From an uncultured Faecalibacterium sp. (GTDB taxonomy: Bacteria > Bacillota > Clostridia > Oscillospirales > Ruminococcaceae), in assembly GCA_934533135.1 (NCBI GenBank), contig CAKTBG010000006.1, forward strand, positions 1 through 64,000: DNA of 64,000 nt. Reading direction: 5' to 3'. The position numbers and the translations under genes were made by a program. This document shows positions 17,071 to 24,804 of this stretch, piece by piece (position 1 is the first letter of the stretch; each line of letters opens with the position of its first letter). Under the pieces are notes generated by a model, which was not told the DNA's origin, ran no database searches, and was given only the letters and a program-made list of their open reading frames with translations.

Positions 17071-17129
17071 GCCTGCCAAGGGCTCTCCCTTCGGGAGAGC
17101 TGGCGAGCGTCAGCGAGACTGAGAGGGCT
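17071..17129. repeat. dispersed palindromic repeat, module A, overlapping gpsA 3' end
   Basis: GGCTCTCCC / GGGAGAGC palindrome followed by the hairpin GCGAGCGTCAGCGAGACTGA and GAGGG. It encodes the last five residues (PSQSR) and stop codon of GpsA. Confidence 0.85.
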
Positions 17130-18156
17130 TCTCGTATCCATGCGGCAGCTCGTTCTTGGGGTCGCGGTCCATCAGGGCGCGCACGGCGTCTGCCGCACTC
17201 ATGCCCTTGTTGACAATGGCGTTGACGGTCTGCACGATGGGCATCTCCACCTGATACCGGTCGGCCAGCTCCAGCGCAGCGGGCAGGGCGTTCATGCCCT
17301 CGACCACCATGCCGACTTCCTTGACCGCCGTTTCGGGCGTCTCGCCCTTGCCGATGAGGATGCCGGCGCGGTTGTTCCGGCTGTGCATACTGGTGGCGGT
17401 CACGATCAGATCGCCGATGCCGGCCAGACCCGCAAAGGTATGGACATTGCAGCCCATCGCCACGCCCAGACGGGCAATTTCCGCGATGCCGCGGGTGATG
17501 AGGGCGGCGCGGGCGTTGTCGCCGTAGCCGAGGCCGGTGGAGATGCCGACGCCCAGTGCGATGACGTTCTTCATGGCACCGCTCAGCTCCACGCCCTTGA
17601 TGTCCTCATTGGTGTAGACTCTCATGCAGGTGTTGGAGAACACCTCCTGCACAAACTTGGCCGCCTCTGCATCCGGGCTGGCCGAGACGATGGTGGTCGG
17701 CAGGTCGATGGCCACTTCTTCGGCATGGGTCGGGCCGGAGAGTGCCACCAGCCGGACGTGCTTCGGGCCGCCATCCTTGCCCAGCTCGTCGGCAAGGATC
17801 TCGGTCATGGTGCAGAGGGTATCCGGCTCGATGCCCTTGGCCACATCCACAATGATCTGCCCCTCCTGCACATAGGGGCGTGCTTTGGCGGCGGTCGCCC
17901 GCACAAAGACCGACGGCACCGCAAACAGGACAATGTCCTTGTCCTTGCAGACGTCTTCGATGTTCTTGGTGAACTGCAGCTCTGCGGGGATCTTCATCCC
18001 GGGCAGATTCGGGTGGATCCGGGTCGCCGACAGGTTGTCGATCTCCTGTTCAATGGCCGACCAGACCAGCACATCGTGTCCGCTCACGCACAGCATCCGT
18101 GCCAGAGCCATGCCCCAAGTACCTGCACCCAGAATACCAATTTTACGTTTTGTCAC
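17110..18156 (-). CDS. gpsA: glycerol-3-phosphate dehydrogenase [NAD(P)+]
   Basis: 348 aa. It makes sn-glycerol 3-phosphate from dihydroxyacetone phosphate for phospholipid synthesis. The Rossmann loop GILGAGTWG starts at residue 7. The segment KNVIALGVGISTGLGYGDNARAALITRG (split here as KNVIALGVG and DNARAALITRG) carries the catalytic lysine and the substrate-binding RAALITRG. The start is a GTG at 18156 with GGAGGACTGAAC before it; upstream in-frame codons lack a ribosome site. The C-terminal PSQSR comes from the dispersed repeat and is not part of the usual family ending. Confidence 0.96.
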   Translation of the reverse strand: MTKRKIGILGAGTWGMALARMLCVSGHDVLVWSAIEQEIDNLSATRIHPNLPGMKIPAELQFTKNIEDVCKDKDIVLFAVPSVFVRATAAKARPYVQEGQIIVDVAKGIEPDTLCTMTEILADELGKDGGPKHVRLVALSGPTHAEEVAIDLPTTIVSASPDAEAAKFVQEVFSNTCMRVYTNEDIKGVELSGAMKNVIALGVGISTGLGYGDNARAALITRGIAEIARLGVAMGCNVHTFAGLAGIGDLIVTATSMHSRNNRAGILIGKGETPETAVKEVGMVVEGMNALPAALELADRYQVEMPIVQTVNAIVNKGMSAADAVRALMDRDPKNELPHGYEKPSQSR

Positions 18157-18343
18157 GTTCAGTCCTCCGTATGCGCCCGGCGGTTTTGCGCCGCAGGCAG
18201 TGTTGCCGCGGTCTTCCCGCACGGCTTGTGTTACGTTCATTGTACACAAAACTTGATGCAACGTCAACACCTTGCCAGACTGCACAAAGTTTACGTATGT
18301 TTCCTTTTATTTTTAGGGATAGTATGCGCTTTTCCAAAAACGA

Positions 18344-18429
18344 TTGCGCTTGCGACAAAATCATGCTATAGTAATCCAGTAGGAATTGTAGGTTTTGCTT
18401 GACCTAAAGCCGGGTTGAGGGTGTATAAT
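18344..18429 (+). promoter_or_regulatory. promoter region of the amino-acid ABC operon
   Basis: Two candidates: TTGCGC (18344-18349) with TATAGT (18367-18372) at 17 bases, and TTGACC (18399-18404) with TATAAT (18424-18429) at 19 bases. The second is closer to the gene and has the better -10. Confidence 0.5.
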
Positions 18430-18471
18430 TCCGATCATCCCGTATTTTTCTGTCAATAAGGAAGATTTTTC

Positions 18472-19155
18472 ATGTTGGAAGCACTGTTGCAAAACCGCAC
18501 CGTCAGCGTCCTCTGGGAGGCACTGCCCCGCATCCTGACGGCCGGTCTCACCATGACCATCCCGCTGACGGTGGTCTCGTTTTTCTTTGCCATGATCCTC
18601 GCGGTGGTCGTGGCTCTGGTGCAGTATGCCCGTGTGCCGGTGCTGCGCCAGATCGCCCGGTTTTACATCTGGGTCATCCGCGGCACCCCCCTGCTGGTGC
18701 AGCTGTTCATCATCTTCTACGGCCTGCCCAGCGTCGGCATCATGCTGGACGCATTTCCGGCGGCGGTCATCGCCTTTGCGTTCAACGAGGGTGCCTACTG
18801 CGCCGAGACCATGCGCGGTGCGCTGGAAAGCGTGCCGCAGGGTCAGCTGGAAGCCGGTTATTGTGTCGGCATGAGCTGGGGGCAGATCATGCGCCGCATC
18901 GTTCTGCCGCAGGCGTTCCGCACCGCGGTGCCCGCCCTGTCCAACTCCCTTATCGGCATGATCAAAGATACCTCGCTGGCCTCCAACATCACGGTGGCCG
19001 AGCTGTTCATGGCGGGGCAGCGGGTGGCGGCGCGCACCTATATTTTTCTGCCGATCTACTGCGAGGTCGCCGTGGTCTATCTGCTGTTCTGCACGGTCAT
19101 CACCAAGCTGCAGGCTCTGTTGGAGCGTCAACTGAACGCCCACGGGTTCCAGTGA
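18472..19155 (+). CDS. polar amino-acid ABC transporter permease
   Basis: 227 aa inner-membrane permease with about five membrane segments. The cytoplasmic EAA loop EAGYCVGMSWGQIMRRIVLPQ (residues about 124-144, quoted in part) couples it to the ATPase encoded next. It belongs to the HisM/GlnP group of permeases for polar amino acids. The gene starts 18472 after AAGGAAGATTTTTC. It leads a three-gene operon (permease, ATPase, binding protein) with small gaps. Only one permease gene is present, so it likely acts as a homodimer. Which amino acid is carried cannot be told from sequence. Confidence 0.93.
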   Translation: MLEALLQNRTVSVLWEALPRILTAGLTMTIPLTVVSFFFAMILAVVVALVQYARVPVLRQIARFYIWVIRGTPLLVQLFIIFYGLPSVGIMLDAFPAAVIAFAFNEGAYCAETMRGALESVPQGQLEAGYCVGMSWGQIMRRIVLPQAFRTAVPALSNSLIGMIKDTSLASNITVAELFMAGQRVAARTYIFLPIYCEVAVVYLLFCTVITKLQALLERQLNAHGFQ

Positions 19156-19173
19156 GAAAGGAGCGGAACATCC

Positions 19174-19983
19174 ATGGCAATGCTTGAGATCCAGAACATC
19201 CACAAATCCTTCCGGACGATGGAGCCGCGCAAGGGCAGACCCGGCCTCTGGGGGAAGCCCCGCCGGACGGTCCACACGCTGGACGTGCTCAAAGGGGTCG
19301 ATCTGACCGTCAATAAGGGCGATGTCGTCGCCATCCTCGGCCCCAGCGGTTCGGGCAAGACCACCCTGCTCCGCTGCCTGAACTTCCTCGAGACCGCCGA
19401 CAGCGGCACGCTGGTGTTTGATGGGGAGCGGTTCGACCTTGGCACCATCTCCAAAGCCGACATCGCCCGCCTGCGCCGCAAAACGGCCTTTGTGTTCCAG
19501 AACTACAACCTCTTCCGGAACAAGACCGCCCTGCAGAACGTTACCGAAGGTCTGATCGTGGCGCGCCGGATGCCCAAAGAGCAGGCCGACGCCATCGGCC
19601 GGAAAATGCTGGAAAAGGTCGGCCTCTCCGACCGGGCCGATGCCTATCCCCTCCAGCTGTCGGGCGGCCAGCAGCAACGCGTCGCCATTGCCCGCGCCCT
19701 TGCCACCGACCCCGAGATCCTCTACTTTGACGAGCCCACCAGTGCCCTCGACCCGGAGCTGACCGGCGAAGTCCTCTCGGTCATGCGCCAGCTGGCCGAG
19801 GAGGGCATGACCATGCTGGTGGTCACCCACGAGATGGGCTTCGCCCGGAACGTCTCCTCCAAGACCGTCCTCATGGAGAACGGCGTGGTGGTGGAGGAAG
19901 CCCCCTCTGCCGCATTTTTTGCCAATCCCAGAGAAGAGCGCACCCGCGCCTTCCTGCAAAAGATCAATGAAAGGAATTTATAA
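19174..19983 (+). CDS. polar amino-acid ABC transporter ATP-binding protein
   Basis: 269 aa. Walker A GPSGSGKTT (about residues 58-66), Q-loop FVFQNYNLF, signature LSGGQQQR and Walker B ILYFDEPTSALD are all intact, as in GlnQ/HisP. A roughly 20-residue basic insertion (EPRKGRPGLWGKPRRT) between the first two strands is longer than in most GlnQ proteins. It sits 18 bases after the permease stop with AAAGGAGCGG before the ATG, and its TAA ends two bases before the binding-protein gene. Confidence 0.94.
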   Translation: MAMLEIQNIHKSFRTMEPRKGRPGLWGKPRRTVHTLDVLKGVDLTVNKGDVVAILGPSGSGKTTLLRCLNFLETADSGTLVFDGERFDLGTISKADIARLRRKTAFVFQNYNLFRNKTALQNVTEGLIVARRMPKEQADAIGRKMLEKVGLSDRADAYPLQLSGGQQQRVAIARALATDPEILYFDEPTSALDPELTGEVLSVMRQLAEEGMTMLVVTHEMGFARNVSSKTVLMENGVVVEEAPSAAFFANPREERTRAFLQKINERNL

Positions 19984-19985
19984 GA

Positions 19986-20846
19986 ATGAGAAGAAGAACC
20001 TTTATTTCGATGATGGGTTTCATGGCAGCCGCAGGCGTCCTGACGCTGGCGGGCTGCTCCTCTAACAACAGCGGCAGCTCCGCCGCAGGCTCTGCAGCTT
20101 CCGGCAGTGCATCTTCTGCCGCCGCTGCCGACGATCAGCTGGCTGCCATCCAGAACCGCGGCACCCTGATCGTGGCTCTCGAGGGTGCATGGCAGCCGTG
20201 GAGCTTCCATGATGCCAGCGACACGCTGGTGGGCTACGATGTTGAGGTCTCCCGCGCCATCGCCGAAAAGCTGGGCGTGGAGCCGGATTACGTCGAGAGC
20301 GACTGGGACAGCCTGTTTGCCGGTCTGGACGCAGGCCGTTACGATCTGGTCTGCAACGGCGTGGAGGTCACCGAGGAACGCGCCAAGACCTACGATTTCA
20401 CCACCCCTTACGCCTACATCCACACCGCACTGGCCGTCAAGAAGGACAACGACACCATCACCCGTTTTGAGGATCTGAAGGGCAAGACCACGGCCAACAG
20501 CCTCGCTTCCACCTATATGGAGCTGGCCGAGAGCTACGGTGCCACCGTGCAGGGCATCGACACGCTGGAAGAGACCATCCAGCTGCTGACCGCCGGCCGC
20601 ATTGACGCCACCCTGAACGCCGACGTCTCCTTCTACGATTACCTGAACGTCCATCCGGACGCAGATTTCAAGATCGTGGCACAGACCGAGGAAGCCTCCC
20701 ATGTGGCCATCCCCCTGCGCAAGGGCGAGGCCTCGGCTTCCCTGCTGGAAGCCATCAACACCGCCATCGACGCGCTGCGTGCCGACGGCACCCTGACCGA
20801 GATCTCCGAGCGTTACTTCGGGCAGGACATCTCCAGCGAAAACTGA
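19986..20846 (+). CDS. polar amino-acid ABC transporter substrate-binding lipoprotein
   Basis: 286 aa. The signal peptide carries two arginines and ends in the lipobox LAGC, so the protein is lipid-anchored outside the membrane. A Ser/Ala-rich linker follows. The mature part has the SBP_bac_3 pattern: RGTLIVALEGAW, VGYDVEVSRAIAEKLG, YDLVCNGVEVTEERA and the C-terminal TEISERYFGQDI. It captures the amino acid for the permease and ATPase encoded just upstream. The operon ends at a strong terminator. Confidence 0.94.
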   Translation: MRRRTFISMMGFMAAAGVLTLAGCSSNNSGSSAAGSAASGSASSAAAADDQLAAIQNRGTLIVALEGAWQPWSFHDASDTLVGYDVEVSRAIAEKLGVEPDYVESDWDSLFAGLDAGRYDLVCNGVEVTEERAKTYDFTTPYAYIHTALAVKKDNDTITRFEDLKGKTTANSLASTYMELAESYGATVQGIDTLEETIQLLTAGRIDATLNADVSFYDYLNVHPDADFKIVAQTEEASHVAIPLRKGEASASLLEAINTAIDALRADGTLTEISERYFGQDISSEN

Positions 20847-20864
20847 TTTTCTCCTGAAATAGCG

Positions 20865-20908
20865 CAAGGCCCTCACGGTGCATCTGCTGCCGTGAGGGCC
20901 TTGTTTTG
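20865..20908 (+). terminator. intrinsic terminator of the amino-acid ABC operon
   Basis: Stem CAAGGCCCTCACGG / CCGTGAGGGCCTTG followed by TTTT. A 250-bp mobile element begins two to seven bases after this T-tract. Confidence 0.92.
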
Positions 20909-20910
20909 GG

Positions 20911-21160
20911 TAGCTTGAGCGAGCGACAACCACCAGCTCTGCTGGTGGAGTAGAAAATGCTTTAGCTATAAGATTCAAGCGAAGCGAGATGACAGAGAAA
21001 TTGTCATCTTAGAAGATGCACTTTGCAACATAGCTCGTTAGAGCGGTAGGGCAGGTAATGCAGATGAAAGATGCTTGCTCGTGGCCCCTTAAGGGGCTTT
21101 GCCAGTAAGGTGCCCTTCTAGGGCTTACTCAAGCCACCGGCTCAGCCGGTGGTTTTGACT
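20911..21160 (+). mobile_element. 250-bp non-autonomous IS200/IS605-like element, copy A
   Basis: Identical base for base, in opposite orientation, to 54573-54822. The left end has the hairpin CCACCAGC-TCT-GCTGGTGG (20930-20948), and the right end has CCACCGGCTCAGCCGGTGG (21134-21152) followed by TTTTGACT. Internal hairpins include GCCCCTTAAGGGGC. No open reading frame and no terminal inverted repeats of the DDE type; subterminal hairpins and absence of target duplication are the IS200/IS605 pattern. Both copies are preceded by TTGGG, a likely target sequence. Movement would need a TnpA transposase encoded elsewhere. It lies between a terminator and the 3' end of the double-glycine peptide gene. 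Confidence 0.8.
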
Positions 21161-21165
21161 CTTGC

Positions 21166-21426
21166 TCAGTTCTTTGCCGTAATGGAATCCCACCAGTTCT
21201 TGCAGGCGGTGCCGGCATCTTCCCATGTCTTCGGGCTGAAGATGCTCAGGATTTTGACCGCCGCAAATGCAGCAACACCGGTCAACGCAGCCGACACGCC
21301 GACCGCGACAACGGCCTTGACCGCCGTTTCCGCGACGTCCGCAGCAGAGCCGCCGTCGACATACATCATCTCTTCTTCGTTCATCATAGCGCAGTTGGTG
21401 GGAAGCTTCATCATTTCGTTTTTCAT
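21166..21426 (-). CDS. double-glycine leader peptide, bacteriocin-like precursor
   Basis: 86 aa. The leader MKLPTNCAMMNEEEMMYVDGG (shown from Met6, split by residues) ends in Gly-Gly at residues 25-26 and has the acidic-hydrophobic EEEMMYV pattern recognised by C39 peptidase ABC exporters. The predicted mature peptide of 60 residues starts SAADVAET, has a long Ala/Val-rich hydrophobic helix, and ends in a Trp-containing tail with KNWWDSITAKN. That composition resembles class II bacteriocins or secreted signalling peptides. The start has AGGAGATTTGAACG before it. No immunity gene or exporter is adjacent. A two-repeat copy of the local response-regulator motif lies about 230 bases upstream. Confidence 0.82.
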   Translation of the reverse strand: MKNEMMKLPTNCAMMNEEEMMYVDGGSAADVAETAVKAVVAVGVSAALTGVAAFAAVKILSIFSPKTWEDAGTACKNWWDSITAKN

Positions 21427-21485
21427 CGTTCAAATCTCCTATGTTGTTTTTTATTTTGTTTGCTAATTGGCATACTCTTCCAGTC

Positions 21486-21642
21486 ACAGCTTCGCTGTGC
21501 CAGCCCCCTCTAAGAGGGAGCCTCTGAGTTAACGGTTAGCTGTAAAAGCCTCCCTCCCGGAGAAACACTCCCTCCGGCCGGAGGGAGATGTCTCGAAGAG
21601 ACAGAGGGCGGATGGGTGGCATCGCGCAGCGATGACGGAAGG
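21486..21642. repeat. dispersed repeat cluster, modules A and C
   Basis: Holds GCTTCGCTGTGCCAGCCCCC, CTCTAAGAGGGAG and the CTCCCTCCGGCCGGAGGGAG palindrome, then GATGTCTC..GAGACAGAGGGCGGATGGGTGGC. It fills the gap between the peptide gene and the operator motif at 21659. No gene seen. Confidence 0.75.
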
Positions 21643-21658
21643 AGTTTTTAACAGTTCT

Positions 21659-21674
21659 GTTTGAGAAATGTTAA
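21659..21674 (-). promoter_or_regulatory. two-repeat copy of the response-regulator motif
   Basis: GTTTG (21659) and GTTAA (21670), 11 bases apart, in the context GTTTGAGAAATGTTAAT, which matches 22357-22374 closely. Upstream of the double-glycine peptide gene but without a clear -10 ten bases beyond. Confidence 0.5.
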
Positions 21675-21677
21675 TCC

Positions 21678-22265
21678 TCACTTCAACCCTTTCGTCAGGG
21701 GGATGAGGCAGAGCAGACCGACGATGCCGACCAGACCGATAAGGATACCCTGCACCATATAGCCGAAGACCATGCACAGGCACATGCCAACGCCCAGCAG
21801 CAGTGCGCCGACCACAGCCAGCGCAATGGTCGCCAGTGTCTTACCGCTGAGGTGGATGGGCTCCTTGCCCTCCATCCGACGCCAGATAACGAGGTCCGCC
21901 AGCAGAACGGCCAGGCCGATGACGCCGCAGATGATGCCTTGCTGGAACATGTTCCACTCGGTCAGGGTCGTCATGCACATGCCCAGTGCGAAGAACACGA
22001 CACCAACGGTGCCAAGGATGAGTGCGACAAAATTGCTCTTTTTCATTGTTTCTTTCTCCTGTCTTTCGTGATGTTTGTAGGTTGCTTTCTTCCCGTAGGG
22101 TCTGCGTCCCGCCGGTTCGTCCTCGTCGACTTCCTCAAGGAAGCGGTCGACAAAGGCTTTCTCGATCTTCCGATAGGTATTGATGACGTCATACTCGATT
22201 TTGTAGTATGCGTCCATCACGGCGTTGCCGATGATGCCCGGCTTGATGCGGTACTTCTTTGCCAT
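21678..22265 (-). CDS. membrane protein with soluble N-terminal segment, unknown function
   Basis: 195 aa with two parts. Residues 1-73 are soluble, with the repeated pattern AYYKIEYDVINTYRKIEKAFVDRFLEE found in short Clostridia proteins. Residues 74-195 hold about four membrane helices (start MKKSNFVALILGTVGVVFF). An internal ATG at residue 74 has AGGAGAAAGAAACA before it, so either one fused protein or two products from overlapping starts may be made. The outer start at 22265 has AAAGGAAAATG upstream. The operator motif at 22335-22372 lies about 70 bases before the start. No family function recognised. Confidence 0.8.
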   Translation of the reverse strand: MAKKYRIKPGIIGNAVMDAYYKIEYDVINTYRKIEKAFVDRFLEEVDEDEPAGRRPYGKKATYKHHERQEKETMKKSNFVALILGTVGVVFFALGMCMTTLTEWNMFQQGIICGVIGLAVLLADLVIWRRMEGKEPIHLSGKTLATIALAVVGALLLGVGMCLCMVFGYMVQGILIGLVGIVGLLCLIPLTKGLK

Positions 22266-22318
22266 GCTACATTTTCCTTTCCCGTGTTGGGTGTTGGGTG
22301 TCCGATGTTTACGAGAGG

Positions 22319-22372
22319 ATTCTATCGCCCCTCTGTTTGCGAATCGTTTGGCTTTTGTTTGAGAAGTGTTAA
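22319..22372 (-). promoter_or_regulatory. four 11-bp direct repeats and -10 box, response-regulator operator
   Basis: On the plus strand GTTTG occurs at 22335, 22346 and 22357, and GTTAA at 22368, all spaced exactly 11 bases. On the minus strand the last CAAAC is followed after ten bases by TAGAAT (22324-22319) as -10. The same layout and spacing occurs at 24751-24804. This is the pattern of OmpR/PhoB-type regulators that replace a -35 box. Confidence 0.72.
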
Positions 22373-22431
22373 TTCAAAAATGGCACAAAAAATCCCTCTC
22401 CATCCCGAAGGACAGAGAGGGCCGTGCGTGC

Positions 22432-22959
22432 TTACAGCAGTGTATTTCCCTTTTCACAGAGGGTATAAAGTTCTTCCATTTTCGTCTCGATGAAGGGCGT
22501 CACCTGCTTTGTCTTTTTCTCCCGGACGAACCGGTAGACGAACCGGGGAGCCACCCACCCGGCAAAGGCCGGAACTGCCAGCAAGACGCACAGCATGCTA
22601 TTGGGTGGTTTTGCCGTGACCGCGAACACCGACCCGGCCATGAACGCCGTGCCGAGAATCGCAATACCGCTCGCCCAGAGCTTTGCTGTGGTGGTCTTGG
22701 AGCGTTCCAGCGCGGCGATCTCCTCAAGGTTTGCTTCAAAATGCCGCTGCAACCGGGTCAGCTCGGTCTTGTTCACGATTTTCCGGTCACGCTTGAGTTT
22801 CAGGGTGACTTTGCCGCCGCTTTCCTGCATCGGGAAGTTCTCGTCCGGCTGCCAGCCAAAGCTTTCGTAGCCGTCCAGATAGAGCAACGCCTTTTCACTG
22901 CGCACCGAAACTTCCTTATACTCATACACGGTACGGTTTTGTTTCTGCATCTCGCTCAT
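22432..22959 (-). CDS. membrane protein encoded with the two-component system
   Basis: 175 aa. The N-terminal soluble part (about 1-85) is charged, with a beta-type segment VTLKLKRDRKI and a helix with TRLQRHFEANLEEIAALERS. Two membrane helices follow (about 92-115 and 122-140), then a cytoplasmic helical tail VTPFIETKMEELYTLCEKGN. No named family recognised. Its ATG overlaps the stop of the histidine kinase gene (ATGA), so it is translationally coupled to the two-component system and may be an accessory or output protein of that signalling unit. Confidence 0.8.
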   Translation of the reverse strand: MSEMQKQNRTVYEYKEVSVRSEKALLYLDGYESFGWQPDENFPMQESGGKVTLKLKRDRKIVNKTELTRLQRHFEANLEEIAALERSKTTTAKLWASGIAILGTAFMAGSVFAVTAKPPNSMLCVLLAVPAFAGWVAPRFVYRFVREKKTKQVTPFIETKMEELYTLCEKGNTLL

Positions 22960-24044
22960 TCCGTATTCTCCTTCCCGTGTTCTGCCAGCGGCAGGCGAAC
23001 GGTAAAGACCGAGCCTTTTTCCGGTTCGCTTTCCACCGTGATGCTGCCCTCCGACAGTTCAAGAATTCGTTTCACCAGTGCCAGACCAAGGCCGTTTCCC
23101 TGTGTGGCGTGGCTGGTATCACCCTGATAAAACTTATCGAAGATACGTTTCGTTGTTTCTTTTGTCATGCCGCAGCCACTATCCTTGACCGCTATCCGCA
23201 CCCGTCCATCTTCCGTCCTCTGGGTCAGGGTGACGGTTCCACCCTCGGGCGTGAATTTGATGGCGTTGGACAGCAGATTCGTCCAGACCAGTTCCGTCAG
23301 ATCCGGGTCGGCGTAGACCAGCGCGCTGTCTTCCAGATCGGCCTCGAAGTCAAGGTTCTTCTTTTCCCAGCTGTCCTCAAACTGCACCGCACATTCGCAG
23401 AGCTGTGCGCAGACGTCGAACGCTTCCGGCATCGGGCGGATGGTCTGTTTTTCGAGCTTGTTCAGCTTGAGCATATTCTGGATGAGGTTCGAGAGCCGCC
23501 GGGATGCCGAGAGGATGTTTTCCACCGATTCCTGTTGATTTTCATCCAGTTGGCCGTTTTTTTTCAGCAGTTCCGCATTGCTATGGATAACGGCCAGAGG
23601 CGACTTGAATTCATGTGATACATCCGAAAAAAAGTCCGTTTTCAGCGTCTCGATGCTTCCCAGTTCCTCCACCATCTTGTCAAAGTCCAGAATCATTTGG
23701 TCGAGGTAATCCGTCTTGTCCGGCGTGTGGATGGGCGGCACATAGACCGAGAAATTCCCCTCCGCCACCTGCCGGGTCGCCTTTGCCAGCATCAGCATCG
23801 GTTCCTCATAGGTCTTGCGGATCTTTTTCCGGGTGAACAGGGTCAGGCCGACTGCAACAAGCCCCCAGTACAGGAGTGGGATAGAGACCTGTACCCAGTC
23901 CGGCCAGGCAAGGCTGTTCATGCCAACGATCAGCCCCGTGTGGATGCCTGACATCAGAAACAAAACACCCAGATAGACAAAAAACAGCGACGGCGGAAAA
24001 ATGCTTCTCTGCCGGACGCCTTTCCAGAATTCCTCCGCACTCAT
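22956..24044 (-). CDS. sensor histidine kinase
   Basis: 362 aa. Two membrane helices (about 16-42 and 52-68) enclose a very short outside loop, as in intramembrane-sensing kinases; a HAMP-like linker (MLMLAKATRQVAEGNF) leads to HisKA with SDVSHEFKSPLAVIHS, His as phosphoacceptor, and then the ATPase domain with N-box WTNLLSNAIKFTPEGG, DSGCGM and GNGLGLALVKRI. It phosphorylates the response regulator encoded just upstream. The ATG overlaps the regulator stop (ATGA). The short loop suggests that it senses envelope state or a partner protein. Confidence 0.93.
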   Translation of the reverse strand: MSAEEFWKGVRQRSIFPPSLFFVYLGVLFLMSGIHTGLIVGMNSLAWPDWVQVSIPLLYWGLVAVGLTLFTRKKIRKTYEEPMLMLAKATRQVAEGNFSVYVPPIHTPDKTDYLDQMILDFDKMVEELGSIETLKTDFFSDVSHEFKSPLAVIHSNAELLKKNGQLDENQQESVENILSASRRLSNLIQNMLKLNKLEKQTIRPMPEAFDVCAQLCECAVQFEDSWEKKNLDFEADLEDSALVYADPDLTELVWTNLLSNAIKFTPEGGTVTLTQRTEDGRVRIAVKDSGCGMTKETTKRIFDKFYQGDTSHATQGNGLGLALVKRILELSEGSITVESEPEKGSVFTVRLPLAEHGKENTE

Positions 24045-24712
24045 ACCAGCACCGCCTTGTAACCCAAACCGCGCACCGTCTTTATCTCAAAGCCGTCGCA
24101 GGCCGAACATTTATCCCGAAGCTTGGTGATATACACATCCACGGCACGCAGACTTGTCTCGCTGTCCAGCCCCCAGAACTCATCCATCAGCTGCGCCCGG
24201 GTAAAGGTCTTTTTGGGGTAGGAGAGCAGCTTATATAAAATATTGAACTCCCGTGTCGCGAATGGTACTTCTTCGCCGTCAATTTCCACCGTCATGGCGT
24301 CGGCGTCCATCGTCAGGTTGCCGACAGTCAGCTTCCGTTCCGCCTCGATGTTCGCCCGGCGGAGCAGCGCGCGGACACGCATTTCCAGCTCGGCCAGCTC
24401 GATGGGCTTTACCATATAGTCGTCAATGCCCAGCCGGAACCCCTTCTGTTTGGACGGCAGGTCATCCTTTGCCGACATGAACAGAATTGGAATGTGCTTG
24501 TTCACCTGCCGCACCGACTGGGCAAAGGCGAAGCCGTCGATCTCCGGCATCATGATATCCGACACGATGAGGTCATACAGGCTGTTGTACAGTTCATCGT
24601 AGGCTTCCCGTGCGTTCAACATCCCTTTCGCCGTAAAACCGCAGTCGTTCATGTAATTGCAGACCGCCTTGTTCAGCTTGGGGTCATCGTCTACGACCAG
24701 AATATGGACCAT
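24041..24712 (-). CDS. OmpR/PhoB-family response regulator
   Basis: 223 aa. Receiver domain (about 1-115) with acidic pair DDD near residue 8, phosphoacceptor Asp in LIVSDIMMPEIDG, and Lys in DYMVKPIELAEL; C-terminal winged helix (about 125-223) with LLSYPKKTFTRAQLMDEFWG and VDVYITKLRDK. The ATG at 24712 has GGAGG eight bases upstream. A four-repeat operator lies about 55-90 bases before the start, so self-regulation is likely. The same operator upstream of the membrane-protein gene at 22265 and a partial copy near the double-glycine peptide gene suggest a small local regulon. Confidence 0.95.
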   Translation of the reverse strand: MVHILVVDDDPKLNKAVCNYMNDCGFTAKGMLNAREAYDELYNSLYDLIVSDIMMPEIDGFAFAQSVRQVNKHIPILFMSAKDDLPSKQKGFRLGIDDYMVKPIELAELEMRVRALLRRANIEAERKLTVGNLTMDADAMTVEIDGEEVPFATREFNILYKLLSYPKKTFTRAQLMDEFWGLDSETSLRAVDVYITKLRDKCSACDGFEIKTVRGLGYKAVLV

Positions 24713-24750
24713 CCATTTTTCCTCCCTCACGCTCTTGATACGTTATTCAT

Positions 24751-24804
24751 AGCATAAACGCCCTGCGTTTGACAAGTGTTTGAGTTTTGTTTCAGAATTG
24801 TTAA
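24751..24804 (-). promoter_or_regulatory. four 11-bp direct repeats and -10 box upstream of the regulator gene
   Basis: Repeats GTTTG (24767), GTTTG (24778), GTTTC (24789) and GTTAA (24800), each 11 bases apart. On the minus strand TATGCT (24756-24751) follows the last repeat after ten bases, the same geometry as at 22319-22372. Confidence 0.75.

Noticed and set aside
20911..21160. CRISPR array or tRNA-like gene
   Set aside because: There are hairpins but no regularly spaced direct repeats, and no cloverleaf. The exact second copy at 54573-54822 fits a mobile element.
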